DNA from: Membranipora membranacea
Lineage: Eukaryota; Bryozoa; Gymnolaemata; Cheilostomatida; Membraniporidae
DNA: 64,000 nucleotides
Reading direction: 5' to 3'
NCBI GenBank assembly: GCA_914767715.1
Contig: OU612067.1
Location: forward strand, 744,001-808,000
Part shown: piece after piece, positions 30,301 to 43,700 of the stretch
How positions within the stretch are numbered: the first letter of the stretch is position 1
How the letters are laid out: every line of letters starts with the position of its first letter
Notes under the pieces: model-generated
Told to the model about the DNA's origin: nothing
The model's input: the letters and a program-made list of their open reading frames with translations, nothing else
Database searches by the model: none
Position numbers and translations under genes: made by a program

Positions 30301-30921
30301 CACATGGGTTACAGTAACTCTCTTTTCATTTGGGATTCGGTGGTTGATTTCAAATTGCTATCATGCAGTCCTTATTTTTACTGATTAGGATGTTGGAAGG
30401 ACTCACGCAGTATTAGAGTGATGCCAGACCTTACGGAGATGGATAAGGCCACTGCGTCTGTGGACACATGTATACAGATATGTCATGATAGAGGTGAGCT
30501 TTTACATGTTTTGTTATTTAATACTTGTTAAGTGGTGAAACTTCTGAACTTTAGTAATAATGTAAGCTATGGAAACCATTATGAGAGCTCTGTAGTTCAT
30601 GTAAAGATTCTTTGACGACAGCAGATTCCAAGTTAATATCTGAGAAGTTCTTGTTGCCCCTACATGAAGCGTCAGAAAACTCTCAGTAATAATGCAGCCT
30701 ATGTTACTTCTTGCACCTTTGTTAAATCCTAAATATTTTTGGTATGGATGATAGGTTACAGCTACGCCGGTGTTCAGTGGATGTATCAATGTTGGTGTGG
30801 TAACACATTCCATTATCTGGGACGAGCTGAAGAAAGTGAATGTAACACTCCATGCAGGGGAGATAACAAGCAGATATGTGGGGGAGGATTCAGGAATTCT
30901 GTATTGGAGACACAACTTTAG
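24318..30921 (+). CDS. WSC-domain gene, unit 2, four intact exons
   Basis: Exons 24318-24449, 29917-30087, 30389-30493 and 30755-30921 are all phase 1 and encode two complete WSC domains ending FRNSVLETQL then TAG. Domain 1 carries CYCGN and CGTPCPGDSSQMCGG; domain 2 carries CWCGN and ECNTPCRGDNKQICGG. The intron between the first two exons is 5.5 kb, made of satellite plus a nested LINE. Upstream, the possible exon 23951-24106 has a frameshift relative to unit 1. No signal peptide or membrane helix was found, so the 5' end is incomplete. The role is likely a cell-surface or secreted carbohydrate binder; this is inferred from the domain only. Confidence 0.72.
24548..24732 (+). repeat. WSC intronic satellite, unit 2, left remnant
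   Basis: Units of 23 and 15 bases, same core TTATATATTGTCAGG as in unit 1. It ends abruptly at the LINE tail. Confidence 0.88.
25452..26947 (-). mobile_element. 5'-truncated restriction-like-endonuclease retroelement
   Basis: Inserted in the LINE reverse transcriptase frame between SNDLDL and NYFSEI. It contains the frame at 26228-26941 and about 750 bases of 3' UTR with higher GC than its surroundings. The truncated 5' end is as expected from target-primed reverse transcription. No certain target duplication could be read. Confidence 0.7.
26228..26941 (-). CDS. Retroelement C-terminus with CCHC finger and RLE
   Basis: 237 residues. A CCHC zinc knuckle (CAECSAKGTLRHILSNC) is followed by RPD, 14 residues, then E in MELTVPWEE: the PD-(D/E)XK restriction-like endonuclease of R2/NeSL-type elements, used to nick target DNA. 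The reverse transcriptase that should precede it is missing, so it is a fragment. The frame is fully open. Confidence 0.78.
   Translation of the reverse strand: MWSMEPHRISFLVGAAYDQLPTPANLERWNLTENSKCAECSAKGTLRHILSNCPQSLGRYTYRHNQVLKVLCKYVTEKCEYANAGGEAREKILRKKGLMNSGEWQVRCDLTEQLSMPQHIVITNQRPDLIVWSDKEKALILMELTVPWEENLSNEHESKLTRYEDLVTQYQDKGWNCELFAVEVGCRGFMARSATKFLTRIGLSGRELKQATKSIVHEAESASAWIWQQHCVKTKAK
26948..29193 (-). CDS. LINE endonuclease-reverse transcriptase, interrupted
   Basis: Residues about 1-25 form a hydrophobic leader (LLQPLLILLLIFTLIL), unusual for a LINE enzyme. An apurinic-type endonuclease follows (LLMGDFNQF, LSDHHVM). The reverse transcriptase has DYRPIAITSCLCKMLER, LFLDFSSAFNTI, GTPQGSVLSPLLF and YADDT near residue 727. 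The natural frame stops being LINE-like at about 26948, where another element joins; the open frame continues to 26848 in foreign sequence. It was recently active by its intact frame but is now broken. Confidence 0.85.
29283..29916 (+). repeat. WSC intronic satellite, unit 2, right part
   Basis: Same satellite as unit 1, enriched in the 15-base form (seven in a row near 29740-29820) and in higher-order blocks of about 120 bases near 29280-29520. It ends exactly at the acceptor of the WSC exon at 29917. Confidence 0.9.
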
Positions 30922-31099
30922 TGTCCGTGTCTCACAAGTTGGTTTGCGCAGGGAGGGTGGCCCCTCTCCTAGTTCATGAATGTTGGTTAACTATCTAGGA
31001 ACAGATGTATTTTAGTCGCGCCACAATATATAATGACCTCCACAGCAATGGTGCAGCTTTTGTAGCTGTTCATATATCTTTAAGATCCTAAATATTTTT

Positions 31100-31165
31100 G
31101 ATAACAAGCAGATATGTGGGAGGGGGGAGGATTCAGGAATTCTGTATGGGAGACATAATTTCAGT
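31100..31165 (+). pseudogene. Third fragment of the WSC terminal exon
   Basis: From GATAACAAGCAGATATGTGG onward it repeats the end of the exon at 30755-30921 plus its flank, but with a G-rich insertion and no exon start. Preceding intron sequence is also repeated, so this is a local partial duplication. Confidence 0.7.
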
Positions 31166-31709
31166 GTGCATGTGACACCTGTTATGATTGCCATCATTGT
31201 TAACAATGTAATGTGTGCTTTATATTAAGTATACGGATAATAGCCCATCAAATTTTATTTTCTCTAATTTCCTTGATGAGTTAAGACTCTAAACACAATA
31301 TGTAATTAAAATTTTGTTGTTTGCCAATTTTCTAACTTTCACCAAGGAGTTAGACTAACTCCTTGCTTTCACAACGCTCTGATTTTTTTCTAGTTTTACT
31401 GCTTCTCAGGTTGACATATTATACATATTTCTGTCATACCTACATTACCTACATATTCCATCATCACAACTTATGTCACTTTATGTCACATAGATATATT
31501 TTGTAATACAAATAATGAGATGACATCATATGAAGCCATTGATCATTACTGATATCCTACCCAAGAAATTGGCCCTTGCGTGACCTGATCTTTCCTTTCT
31601 AGAAATACGATGTCCATAATAACAGCTAAAGTGTAAGTCACCAAGAGAGGTAAGAGACTTAAAAATTTTATTTACAAAGAATAAACCTTCCAAGGGACAT
31701 GTATCTTGG

Positions 31710-34700
31710 TCACCCACTTTTCACCTCATTTTCCACATGATACAGTACATCAGCTAGGGTGTGCTCTATAGTAGATGCAGACACTGCCTCAGACATCTAA
31801 AACAATGCAAGAGTTTAATGGGGTAGAAATGAACCGGGAACTAAGTAATATGCTCTGTAGCAAGTAATTCTATCACACATAATTACTAAGATAAACTACT
31901 CTTTGGTACTGTAAGGAGAGACCTAGGAATTCCGACAGATAAATTACGGTGACGCTTTACTAAGACTCCAATCGCTGATAATATACCTCAGTGGACCCAA
32001 CGGATATATTATGAACACTCAGAATTTAGAAAGGGGATAAAAGTTGATCCCAGCAGGTTTCTTAAACTTTTCTGTTACACTGATTGGACAGCTCGATACA
32101 ATCTGACAACCAATCAGTGAAAAAGTTCTCATTACATCAAATTCTAACTAATTACCCATAACACAAGTATTCTCATTGACATATGTAGCGTTACCTCCTT
32201 TGCACTCTCAAGTGATTGGGTTTCATATGTCAACATGATCTCACCTCTGCTAGGTTGAGGAGAGTGAAGGTACACCTAAAGGCACTATGATTTCCATAAG
32301 AGTATGCTTCTGCTTACATTATGTCTAATTTGATTTTTTGGGATACATCATTCAAAATTTAAGCTGCTCAAGTTAGAACACCAATAGCTCGAGAGCAGGG
32401 GTTATTTAGTTGGGAGGCTATAGTGGAGCCCCACTATCAGCACCAATAAAACAGAGGCGTTCACCTCCGCTATTATTAAGGGTACAGTTTTCACACTTAC
32501 TGGTTCAAACGGAACATCAGCTGGTGGGAATTTAAAGTATGGTCCAAAGTTAGCTGTCACCTGAAAAAAAGTAAAGGAAGAAAAATAAATAAACAATGAG
32601 GCCAAGCGGGGGGTATATTGAAAATAGACCAAATCTGCAGCTTGAGTCCGGTGACATGATATATATATTATATATATATGTATCATGAAAAGAGGGGAAC
32701 ATTATCAAACAGAAAAAGCTATCCACATATGGAGGAGCAAACTCTTCATGAAACATGGCAGTATGATCTGTTTGTAAACACATCAAGCCTCAGAGTAGCA
32801 CACAAAAGAAGAGTAGAAAATATACATATATTACACGAGAGGAGGTAACTTACGGTGGTATTTTTGTAGAGAGATATAGCCGGATAATACCAACCCTGGT
32901 ATACATCAGTGAAAGCTACACCCTGGCTAACACCATTCTTATAAAATATCACCTGAGAGTAGGTATAAAAACATAATTATCTAGTGTGAGGTGCTGGGAG
33001 GGTTTTGATTTGAGGCCCAATTCTTTACACACTCTGATGCCAGTAGGATGATAATGCTCCACAGAGAGGGTGTGGGTGAGAGGTAGGAGTCTGTCTGTTT
33101 CAGGCCAGCGGTTGGCGGCAGTGAGCTTTTTTTTATATTTAAAGTTATTTCGATGAATTCGGGTGTATTGAGTTTTGTGGGCAGGAAATGCCAGTGTAAA
33201 TAGCGGAAAGTGAGAAGCGAACCGAGACTTCTCGCATGATAGGTCATGATGCTATAAAATATCATCATGCTATCAATTGAGGTTTTTTATGCCTCCTTTG
33301 AGATAGAGAGAACTTAGCAGTGGTCATTCCATTACACAAACAGATCAGAGTGAAAAGTTTTTCATGTTGGCAATATGGAAATATAAGATGTCAAATCAGA
33401 AGTTACAACCTCATGTAACAGAAGAGGGCAACTCTTGCATATCTTATTTGTATCACTTATTTGTACTCATAGCGTGTTTGATGATTATTGCATAGATAAA
33501 ACTTACCTTGCTGCCTGAGGAAGGCTTTAGTGTTTTTACAGCACTATTCACCTGATCTTTGTCCTCAAAGTATAGATGACTCTTGAAGGTGATCAGAGGC
33601 TGAAAGATATACAAAAAAAGTTATTAGAATTAATAGATGGACATATTTTCATTATCACTGATACAGCGGCAGATTATCATCGAATCCATGTTGAACACCA
33701 GGTATTTTAGTTCCTCAAATGCATTCCTTCACAGTTTATCAAAAGAAAGTTCGATCATTTATTTATCTGAATAAAGGATTCCAGCCAGTGTTGAAAAGGC
33801 TGATTTTTGATCCTACAAAATGCTTTCTAATAACTATCACATATGCATGACAAGAATCCGTCATGAGCATGGAGATACATGACATCGATCTCATATGTTA
33901 GGAATTCCAGAGGGACTATTTGGTATTGTTCATGTTCATACAGATTTATCATCATGCCAAGATACCTTATGCTAAATTGTAAAACACAAGTCTGACGAAG
34001 CAAAAATTAGTGAGGCAATGATCACATGAGTAATCGACTTAGGACTTAGGTCATAGAAAATCTTAGAGGAAATAAATAGAGAAGTACTCACATACAACTC
34101 ATCATAAAATAACATTATCAGTATTAATGAGAAATAAAGATGTTATTGTTTTGGTTTTCTGTTAGTTTGTTTCGTTGCAAATCAATTTGTACTAGCTATG
34201 GTTATCGATGGGGTCACTGCTTCTATTGGTAGTTTGTCTGCATTGCAGAGATATGATTGTTGACATAGACATAACATGAGGTAGAAATGTTCAGGTTACT
34301 CAGCCAAATATTGTGTTTATTGAAGCGTCTCGGAAGTGCCCTAAGTCAAAGTTGTCATAATTTATCAAATATTGTTTGGTCTTGTCCAGTGTAGGGTTGT
34401 CTCCTCACATGAGCAGCTAGAAGTTATATAGTAATCATCACATGGATAGACCACGTCTGTACGTCTGAAGGATCCCCAGTATCTGATGCCGATTTTAGGA
34501 GTGTATAGTATACATAGTTGGTAAATTATCCACATGTATACCAGGAAGAATAAGATCTGCTAGTCAAACCTAGTGATAGGGACATTTGAATTCGATAATT
34601 ACACCTATAGTGATTTTCATGAAATCATAGAAAACAAAAATATGCCAGTCATTAGTGAGAAATATACAAAGGATTCAGGGTCACATTGAGACACAACCCG

Positions 34701-37700
34701 ACAAAAATAGAATAACAGATTACTCTAGTGTCATTCAGACACTGTATATATTCAGCATCAACAATGCATTCACTTCCCTATAAGGAAAGTTAGCAAAAAA
34801 GCTTCAAAACAACAACAAAGGAAGTTTGAGCTGCTGGTAAATATCCACGATAGTGAGATAAGAATCATGGCTAAATACTCAAACAAACACAATTGCTTGG
34901 GCAAATAGAAGTTGCATTGACGGAGATCACAGCTGAAATAGAAATGACACATTTTTCCGTTATATTATAGAATAATCGGTGTATTGTGATAAGTATGCAA
35001 GGACAGGCCAGCTGATGTCAGAGTCCCGATGTGATGAATACAATCGAACGTCCTGATGCAGTGCTACTGACATGATTATTAATACCTATAATTGAGTCAT
35101 TCAACCAATGAGCAATAAATATAAGAATCATAACTCATGCCTTCTTATTAAGCTTCAAACGTCCAAACTGAACGCCACAGAACGAAACATCTGCACCAGC
35201 TGCACATATAATAATAGAAGGAGAAGCTGAGGTGACTGACTGGCTTAACTTACACACAGCACAACGTTATTTACTTATTTGGTAGGTCATCGTAGTATTT
35301 TATCCTTACGTATAATCATATATATAATATATATAACTACCAGGATTTGTCACATATGTGCAATATCATTTGGTAACAAATTTTTAAAAACTGCTGAGCA
35401 AGACAGGGAAAAAGTCCTCAGCCAATTATCGCTGATAAATCATAGTAAGAATTTCTCATCTTCCCTCTCACTACACTTACACATAGCACTTGATAATTTG
35501 TTTTCCCCTAAAAGCCTTGCACAACGTTATTTATACGTTTTAAATACACCATCACTGCCATGATTGTCTGTTTTTTACTAGTCAGATACAGTTCACTAAT
35601 TTCCTTGACATGATTCAGGCCATGATTGGAAGACACGAAGATCATAGTATTGATCACAGAATGGTAAATTGTAAACACCAAATCCCCTTTTACACGCGCC
35701 ACCTCAGAACAGTGACCGAGCAAACCTTGTATTAAGCATGTGGACTGATGTTATTAGCACTAGAGCTAACGTCTAATTATGGAGCAGGTGATCAGATGGA
35801 TTTATGGACAAAGACTGATGGGAGTGATTTGAATTCCCCAGACACAAATGTCACAATTGTACCTACAGTGTATTATCTATACAGTCGAGTTTAGCGATGA
35901 AAGGATATGTGTCTCACAGTAGCTGCAAAATTTCCCTAATCAGATTCTAATTTATGTGTTGGTAGGGCTGAAACAATACTGTATATACTGTAAATACCAA
36001 ATTCGATTTCTCTATAACACGCCTGATTCCTGAGATGAGAATTCTGTTGCTCAGGTACAATTATCAACCTATCAGCCCCGCCGGGGGGCCGTCGGGCGGT
36101 GGGCAAAAGTCTGGGGGGCTCAGACTATATCAGCCCATATCTAATTATTGGACAAGGGTTTGGACCTTATAAAAAAAAAGTCCCCAGTAAAGAATATATC
36201 ACAGAGTAGTGCAGCACTAGTGAATATTGTCACTGTTGACGGAAGGGATATGGTTGGTTATGACTGCTAATGATCATTAGATCATCTTTGGTCTCATTTG
36301 CATCACTCTCTCTCTATTGTAGATTAGTGATTCAGCAGTTGAATGTAATAAGTTCTCATAAAGAGATACAACCAAAGACATTAGATTACTACTCTCTTTG
36401 AGAACTATGAGAGGGTGACAAACAGTATCAGCAGCTGTATACAAGTCATAGTGAACTTCTAGTATTTATAATCTTTGCTTCTACACAGAGGAGTAGTGTT
36501 TCAATAAATCTCAACAGTTTTGTGGATATAAACAAACACACATTGCATAGCAAAAAACAACAACAGGATAAGTCATCTAGTTATAAAAGGATCACAAACA
36601 GATCTGTCGACAGTAAGGCTAGCGCACAGCAGATAGCTAATCAACATGGGAGCTAACAACTCTACATCTGCAGAGAAGCAGAACGGTAAGAACAGACGTA
36701 AATCTAAGGATCCATCTCATCACGAGATCAGAGCCGTACAGAACGGAGCTAAATCAGACACTGAGGTATCTACTAATCATGGACTAAGTTCTGACCATCA
36801 GGGAGCTGACTATGACAATATGTTATATGACAACAACAAGCCATTAGGTTTTGAGGCTACGACTAGCAGGATAAGTATACACACAGACAACAAAGCTCCC
36901 TCTACAGGAGGAGTTACAGATGAGAGATTACCAGGTCGCAGAACATCTCCTGTACTAACAGAGAACAGACATCAGAGGGAAGGGCTAACAATCTCACAAG
37001 ATAACTCTCCTCGGCTCTCTCCTGGTCTCTCTCCTCGTCTACCCCGCAGGTGAGAGGAGCTTATTATCACCTTATGTGCAGTATGTCATTCAAAGTCTTA
37101 ATGCATTGATTGCAAAGCAAAATGACTGTTTTGTATTCTCGGAGAAATATTTGTATATGGTGGATCTGTTGGCCCAAGGTTGCTGGGCCTTTGGTTGATT
37201 TTTGAAACCCATTAGAACTTTGCATGTTGAGATGTTTTTGAGAATTTGTGGCCCTGATAATACCCAAATATATACCGCATTACATACTGTAGCTGACTAG
37301 GGCGTTTACTGCTAGATAAGATCAACTTGAAAATGGATCTCATTTTGATACCTAACTTTTATATAGCGACTGTCACGTATAATCCACACATTAACATGAT
37401 ATCGCTGATCTATATCCGTCCAAATATTGGCACTTCAGCTGAACTTTCCTGATTATGAAAATTTCAGAAATTTTTGTTAACACTGGTCATAAAATCCCTG
37501 ATAGCAAACCTTTGTAAGTAACCTGAGAATGTCTGTTCTTTTGATATTTTAGCATTCCAGATACATCGGCAAATAACATGAACACAATCAAGCAGGCCAA
37601 AGTAAATGTGCGCGACAAGATATCATTCCTGGAGGTGTCTAAGGCCCCCGTCATGGCAGACAGGTGCAGTAAGGGCTTAGGCTACAAATCTGAAATCACA

Positions 37701-40700
37701 TACAATGATGAGAACAGGCACACTCCACATTCTCAGTCGGTAAGGGACAACTCACAAAAGCCTCGGCTTTAGAACGTGTATGAGAGCATGTATCAAGGTC
37801 TCCCTGATGGCCAGTAGATAGGCTCAAACATTTTCCCACATTTAAAAGATAACAATGATAGGGACGTCTCCCTTCAATACATGGCTACTATAGAGATGAA
37901 GGATTTTTGAAACAATCACCTTGAGAGCCAACTGAATTCATTCACTTGATTTTATTTGATAAGGCGGATTATAACAGGTACCAAGAGGGATATGTTCCAA
38001 TTAGGGCGGGGTGGGCTAAGCTTAAATCCAACACCATCAATTAAGCGACAGCTAAAGGCCAATGGCATGTAGCTATAATTGGTAATAATGCCTTCATGTG
38101 TATTCGATCTTGCAGGATCCTATAGATTCCAGTCGGTAACTTATTATTGAAGATTAGGCTTGCCATGTGTGCCATGTTAATAATCGAAATTGTGTTATGT
38201 GACATGTGATCCATGGAAGCGGAAATCATGAGAAATAAAATATTATTAGATTTTAAACATCTCTAACTTCAATGTGCGGGTGTGTCACTTTTCCTTCCAA
38301 GCCATTTACTGAGGTATTTTTTGTCACCATGATCTTACATAGCCTCTTACAGACTGTATTGGGTGGTTGATGGTTGGGGGTACACACCACCCACCCCTGA
38401 TATTATGGTTGTGTATTATAGGTGTCAGATAGTGACAGCTGCGGAGATGAGGGTAGATCGGAGGTTATAATAGAGAAGAGATACACATCAGATACAGATG
38501 ATCTACATGTTCAGACAAGGTGAGATAGGAGAGAACAGAACGAGGAAGTTTACAGTGGATTGACCTCATCAAGTTTTCGCATGATGTGTTTCTTGTGTTC
38601 TCACAATTAAACAAACATTGTAAGACGGAAGCAGGTCACCAGATTTACCGCTGACGCAGACAGGAGAGCTTTCTTTACTTCAGCATCCACCATATTTACA
38701 TGATGCTATCACACGAGAAATCATTCAGAGGCATCGGGTGTACACAGGCCCCAAAATCACCTGTCTATTATCCTATGCGAAATGCGAAAACAAACCATTA
38801 ATTTTCCAATTGAGTTTAACACAATAAATATAAGTGTTGCAGTACTTGTAGATTCGTGTAGGCCCGGGATAATTACTACTTCTCGAGGACACATAAGAGA
38901 GGTTTTATCACTTCAAGATCTGTTCGGACCAGGCTGTCATACCAAACCATCCTAATCTATTACAAGAACAATATTTTCCTATTTCACAGGCTTTCTGATG
39001 AAGCTGTCAATTCCAACAAGAAATCCTCAGCATCCCATAATAACGGGCATATCGAGCCGGAGGTAGACTATGAGACAGAGAAAGATGGCGGCTGGAGAAA
39101 TGACGGTACACGAGTAAACACACTCGAGTATTTCAGGCATGTACCCAGACAGAACAGTATTTTAAAAGCATTCGAGAAAGCAAAGCCTGCGGCGGCGAGA
39201 GGCAAACGGGTGAGTCATGAGAAAATACTTTACTTCCTGATGATGTATGGACCAACACTCGTAATAATCACAATAGGGTATTACGTCCTGCAGACTGACA
39301 CCAATATAACGACTTTCATACTAGAGCTTACCGACTCGCTTGGATGCTCTTATAAGGTGATAGTTTATGCAATCTGTGAGATTCAGATAGGATAGGCACA
39401 TCATATGATTACTAATCATTTTTTATGCTAGCGATGTTTTCTAGGAAAGCACCAATTCTCATTGCACAAGTCAAGAGAAACCTTACTAAAATAGATCCTG
39501 TTTCACAATCTGACAGGTTGAAAAATTCCCTGTAGGCATCAGTCCGTCTTCATAGCAATATCTGCCATATCATCCGAAATCATTCATGGTAATTCATTGT
39601 TTATACAAACAGCAATACAAATTAAAGCAAACAGAAAACTATAACTGCATATTTTCTCTTAACAGACGCGGGCTGGTAATCTCCCTCGTAATGGACAGAG
39701 ACCTCAGACTATGTTTGACATGCCCTCCTCAGATATCTACTATCTGAGTAACCCTGACCTCCTGTCAGGAGGTGAAGGTCAGAGTATGGACGAGGAGAGT
39801 ATCGACTTCACCAATCAGAGAATACTGGACATGGAGAACCTGCTAACTATCAATAACAAAACAGGACAAAAATATGCGTAAGTGTCTCATTAAATAAGGG
39901 TGTACAGTCAAACCATTAAATAAGGGTGTACAGTCAAACCACCAGCAGAACTTGTCAAACAAGGCTGGACAGGATAAGCTTCATGATGCATGTAATCATA
40001 TTTGTGAAGGAGTAATTATTCAGTGTGAGCAGCACATTAGTTTCCTCCCATAATCTGGAGCCATCGGTGTTACACCAGTAACCATTTCCTAGAGTTAATG
40101 AAGCTGATAATGACTGATTATTTTATTACAGTATGGATGACGCAGCGTATGAGACTCTGTCACGGAGAAAGAAAATAGCTGGTCAGCGACTAGCGTAAGT
40201 ATCTTAGTCTTTAGTGAGTTTGCAGAAATCTAGTCTGGATATAGTGAGTTAATCTAGTCTGGATATAGTGAGTTAATCTAGTCTGGATATAGTGAATTAA
40301 TCTAGTCTGGATATAGTGAGTTAATCTAGTCTGGATATAGTGAGTTAATCTAGTCTGGATATAGTGAGTTAATCTAGTCTGGATATAGTGAATTAATCTA
40401 GTCTGGATATAGTGAGTTAATCTAGTCTGGATATAGTGAGTTAATCTAGTCTGGATATAGTGAGTTAATCTAGTCTGGATATAGTGAATTAATCTAGTCT
40501 GGATATAGTGAGTTAATCTAGTCTGGATATAGTGAGTTAATCTAGTCTGGATATAGTGAGTTAATCTAGTCTGGATATAGTGAGTTAATATTCACTGAGC
40601 AATGATTCATGTCTAGTATACATTAATCCTACTGTCTTATTTACTATTACAGTATTGGAGTGATGGACTCGCAGACTGAAAGGAACTTTCTCAAATGTAA

Positions 40701-43700
40701 GTGACATTCTTTTGGATATTTTTAAGCCATGAAGTATTTAAAGTTTGGGCTCCTATCCTCTACAGCATGGGTGGGCAACCGTTTTTTTAAGAAGGCCGCA
40801 TTTTATGCAGAATCAACACAAAAGGCCACAACATATTTTTCCGTCACAAACTTTAACGCGAAGTATAATTTCGCACTGTGTATTCTATACAAACTAAAGC
40901 AGATTTATGTGTCGATAAAAATGTTATTGTTATGTTGCAATAAGCATCAGATTTTTCAACTGCATCAGTTTAGGTTTATCTTGTTTATCTAATCTACTGG
41001 ATTTTTGTGTCTGGCAAACGGTTGTGTACATTGCTGTTTCCCAGTGTTTCGAGCATTAGGGCAAAGGGCAGGATGAGCGCTCAAGAAGTGCAGTAAATAT
41101 TTGCATACTTGTCAATGAGATTCAATCTGGAACATTTCAGGCAAAATGCTGGCGCACTTGTAACAATGTCAAATTTTTGATAGAACAACTTTTCCATTCT
41201 TGCTCAAAATGACATCTTTGCAAAAAACAGTTTGTAGTTAAATATCCAAAGGTGAAAGAGTTGATTAAATTGCTTTTCTCTCACAATATTACGTCAATTT
41301 TTTTGCTGTTTGGGATATTTATTCAAATGGAAGCGCGTGAAAAAGTAGTTGGCACCAGTACATTCATGATGCTTTTGTGTAGAATGGCTTGGGAATTTCC
41401 TTTTTTTCTACATGTAAGTAACTTAGCACATGGTTGATACAGAATGCCAATATTTTGATATCCCAACAATGAATTGTGCTTGTACAGGGTAATGCATACT
41501 TGGACATCCGCATGACAGTAAAAACTTGAATGTGTGATTTTCACAGACATGAGGCCACAATTAGGCCGCAAAAGATTACCCATAAGGCCGCACTGGCAAA
41601 AAGGCCGCAGGTTGCCCCCAAGTTCTGCATGTTTAATCTTTCTTTCAGATTTTTGTTAGAGACTCATGATGAATTTTACAAGCAGGCGATAGAGGCAATA
41701 TTTGAGCCAATCCATAGGAGGTGCCGCGGTCTTTCTGTGATAAGAGGCTCTCTAGTCCACAAAATCCATTAATAGTTAACAGATTGACTATTGGATAATA
41801 TAACTGAGAACCTGTTGTTTTTCATTCCAGCTCTGAAGAGGAATCAGCAGTTCAAACATGCTCGAGAAGAGTGCGGAAGTGATCCAGATATATACAACAG
41901 ACCGAAGCTTGCTGATATGGTCTTCTAAATAGACAGTTTTCTGAGCTCTGATTTAGGCCTCAATTTGGAGTTGTCCTCTCTCCAGTTTGGTACTTTTAAC
42001 CAACGGCGCATAGGAAAACCGTGCTGAAAAGAGGGTTATCTTGAAAACCTCTTATAATAGGATAAAAATTCTTTTTGATTCAGAATCTGCAACATTGAAA
42101 ACTCAAATAATTTTAGTATCTGGATAGTCAATTATAGCATTTTCCGCCTGTTTTGCAGACAATTTGGCAGAATATTTCATGAGTTCCGTCACTAAAATTA
42201 AGATTTATCAACATTCAAGCCTCCAATGATTTGAAAACCCTGTCTCACAGTGTTTTCAATGGTGCAGACTCTGAATCAAAAATAATTTTTATCCTAACAT
42301 TAGCGGTTTTCAATATAACCCTCTTTCAGCAGGTTTTTCCTATGCGGCAAGGGTTAAAAGTACCAAACTGGAGAGAGGATCGAATTGAGGCATAAATAAG
42401 AGCTCAGAAAACTGCCTTTTATCTCAATCTTTTATATGATACATACAACATGTCTAATGTAGTGTCGACTTTCAATACAGATATGCTTTTATCAGGATTA
42501 TTGAGAATTACTTGCCAAATTTTATGTTATTTATATTTTGTGACTGATTCTTTAGTGTATATACTATTTCTTTCTGTTATTTATTACATATTGTGTGCAA
42601 ACATTATTCTATTGTGTATTTTATATCATGTCATGTAAGCTGCTTTTTTTCACAAATAAATGACATTCCTTCTCATCACTGTCTGAATGTAACACTAGGA
42701 GATGTGCGTTGGTAATTTAAGTGGATAATATAATGAGAATTACTGATTGTAACATGCATGGAGGATTGTATCTAATTATTTACCCCGCAGTATGAGGTTC
42801 ACCATCTCGATACCTCGTTTGTTCAATTTAAATTCTGACATCTAACTCCAAACAACCCTTTCTGCCAATCTACAATATAGGAGCACTAACCTTATCCTTG
42901 TAACTCGGAGGTATAAGTTTAGTGGGTGATGTCGGGGTCGGCAGGTAGATATAAAACCCGACCACGTCTCCTTGTTTATATCCCTCATAAGCGTAATGTT
43001 TGCCTCGACTCTCGTGAAACTTTGTACCCTTCAGAGACCTCCAGGAGTAACCGAACTTATCATACCCCAGCGGAGCCTGTAAATTACCTACACAAACAAA
43101 ACAAATACCTTATGATAGTCTAATGACTTATCTGTTGTAAAGAATATTATGTTTGTAGGCCAGAAGAAAATTTTCTGAAATAATCAGTGTTATCAGGAGT
43201 AGAGATAGACCTGATCAACACCCTGGCCTGACACAGGAATCTAGTTACAAGTTGCATGTTCAAACTGAATCATGGTAGCGTGGTGAAGATGAAAGTGACA
43301 AAAGATTTATCCTATAATTTGTCTACATGTTGAACCTTGAGCTGTAACCAGAGAGTTGTCTATCCTTCTTATGTAGAGGAATAACTCCTAAAACCTAAAC
43401 TATCACTTGACAGCAGGGGAGATCGACCCAAACTCTCTGTTATCAGAGTACTACATTATCTCCTAAGTAGTGATCGACATTATAACATGCTCAATATGTC
43501 GCTGCTTCGTGTAATGTTTACATATTTCTTACCCAACTGTTGCACCCATCCGATCCTTGTAGCTGAATCAGCAGGCATATCATCAATACTGACCTCAAAA
43601 TACCATCCACCTCTGTTCACACCTAAAATACAAGACACAAGGTCCTTAATACCCTATCAGATATAATATCAGGATACATCACAAAAAACTAACTTACTAT

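Larger units (their letters stand above)
23708..32037 (+). repeat. Segmental duplication, unit 2
   Basis: Second copy of the WSC-ASH2L terminal block. It is longer than unit 1 because of a 4.5-kb LINE in the satellite. It contains the ASH2L terminal exon still contiguous with the rest of ASH2L, so this unit is probably the ancestral location of that end. Confidence 0.75.
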
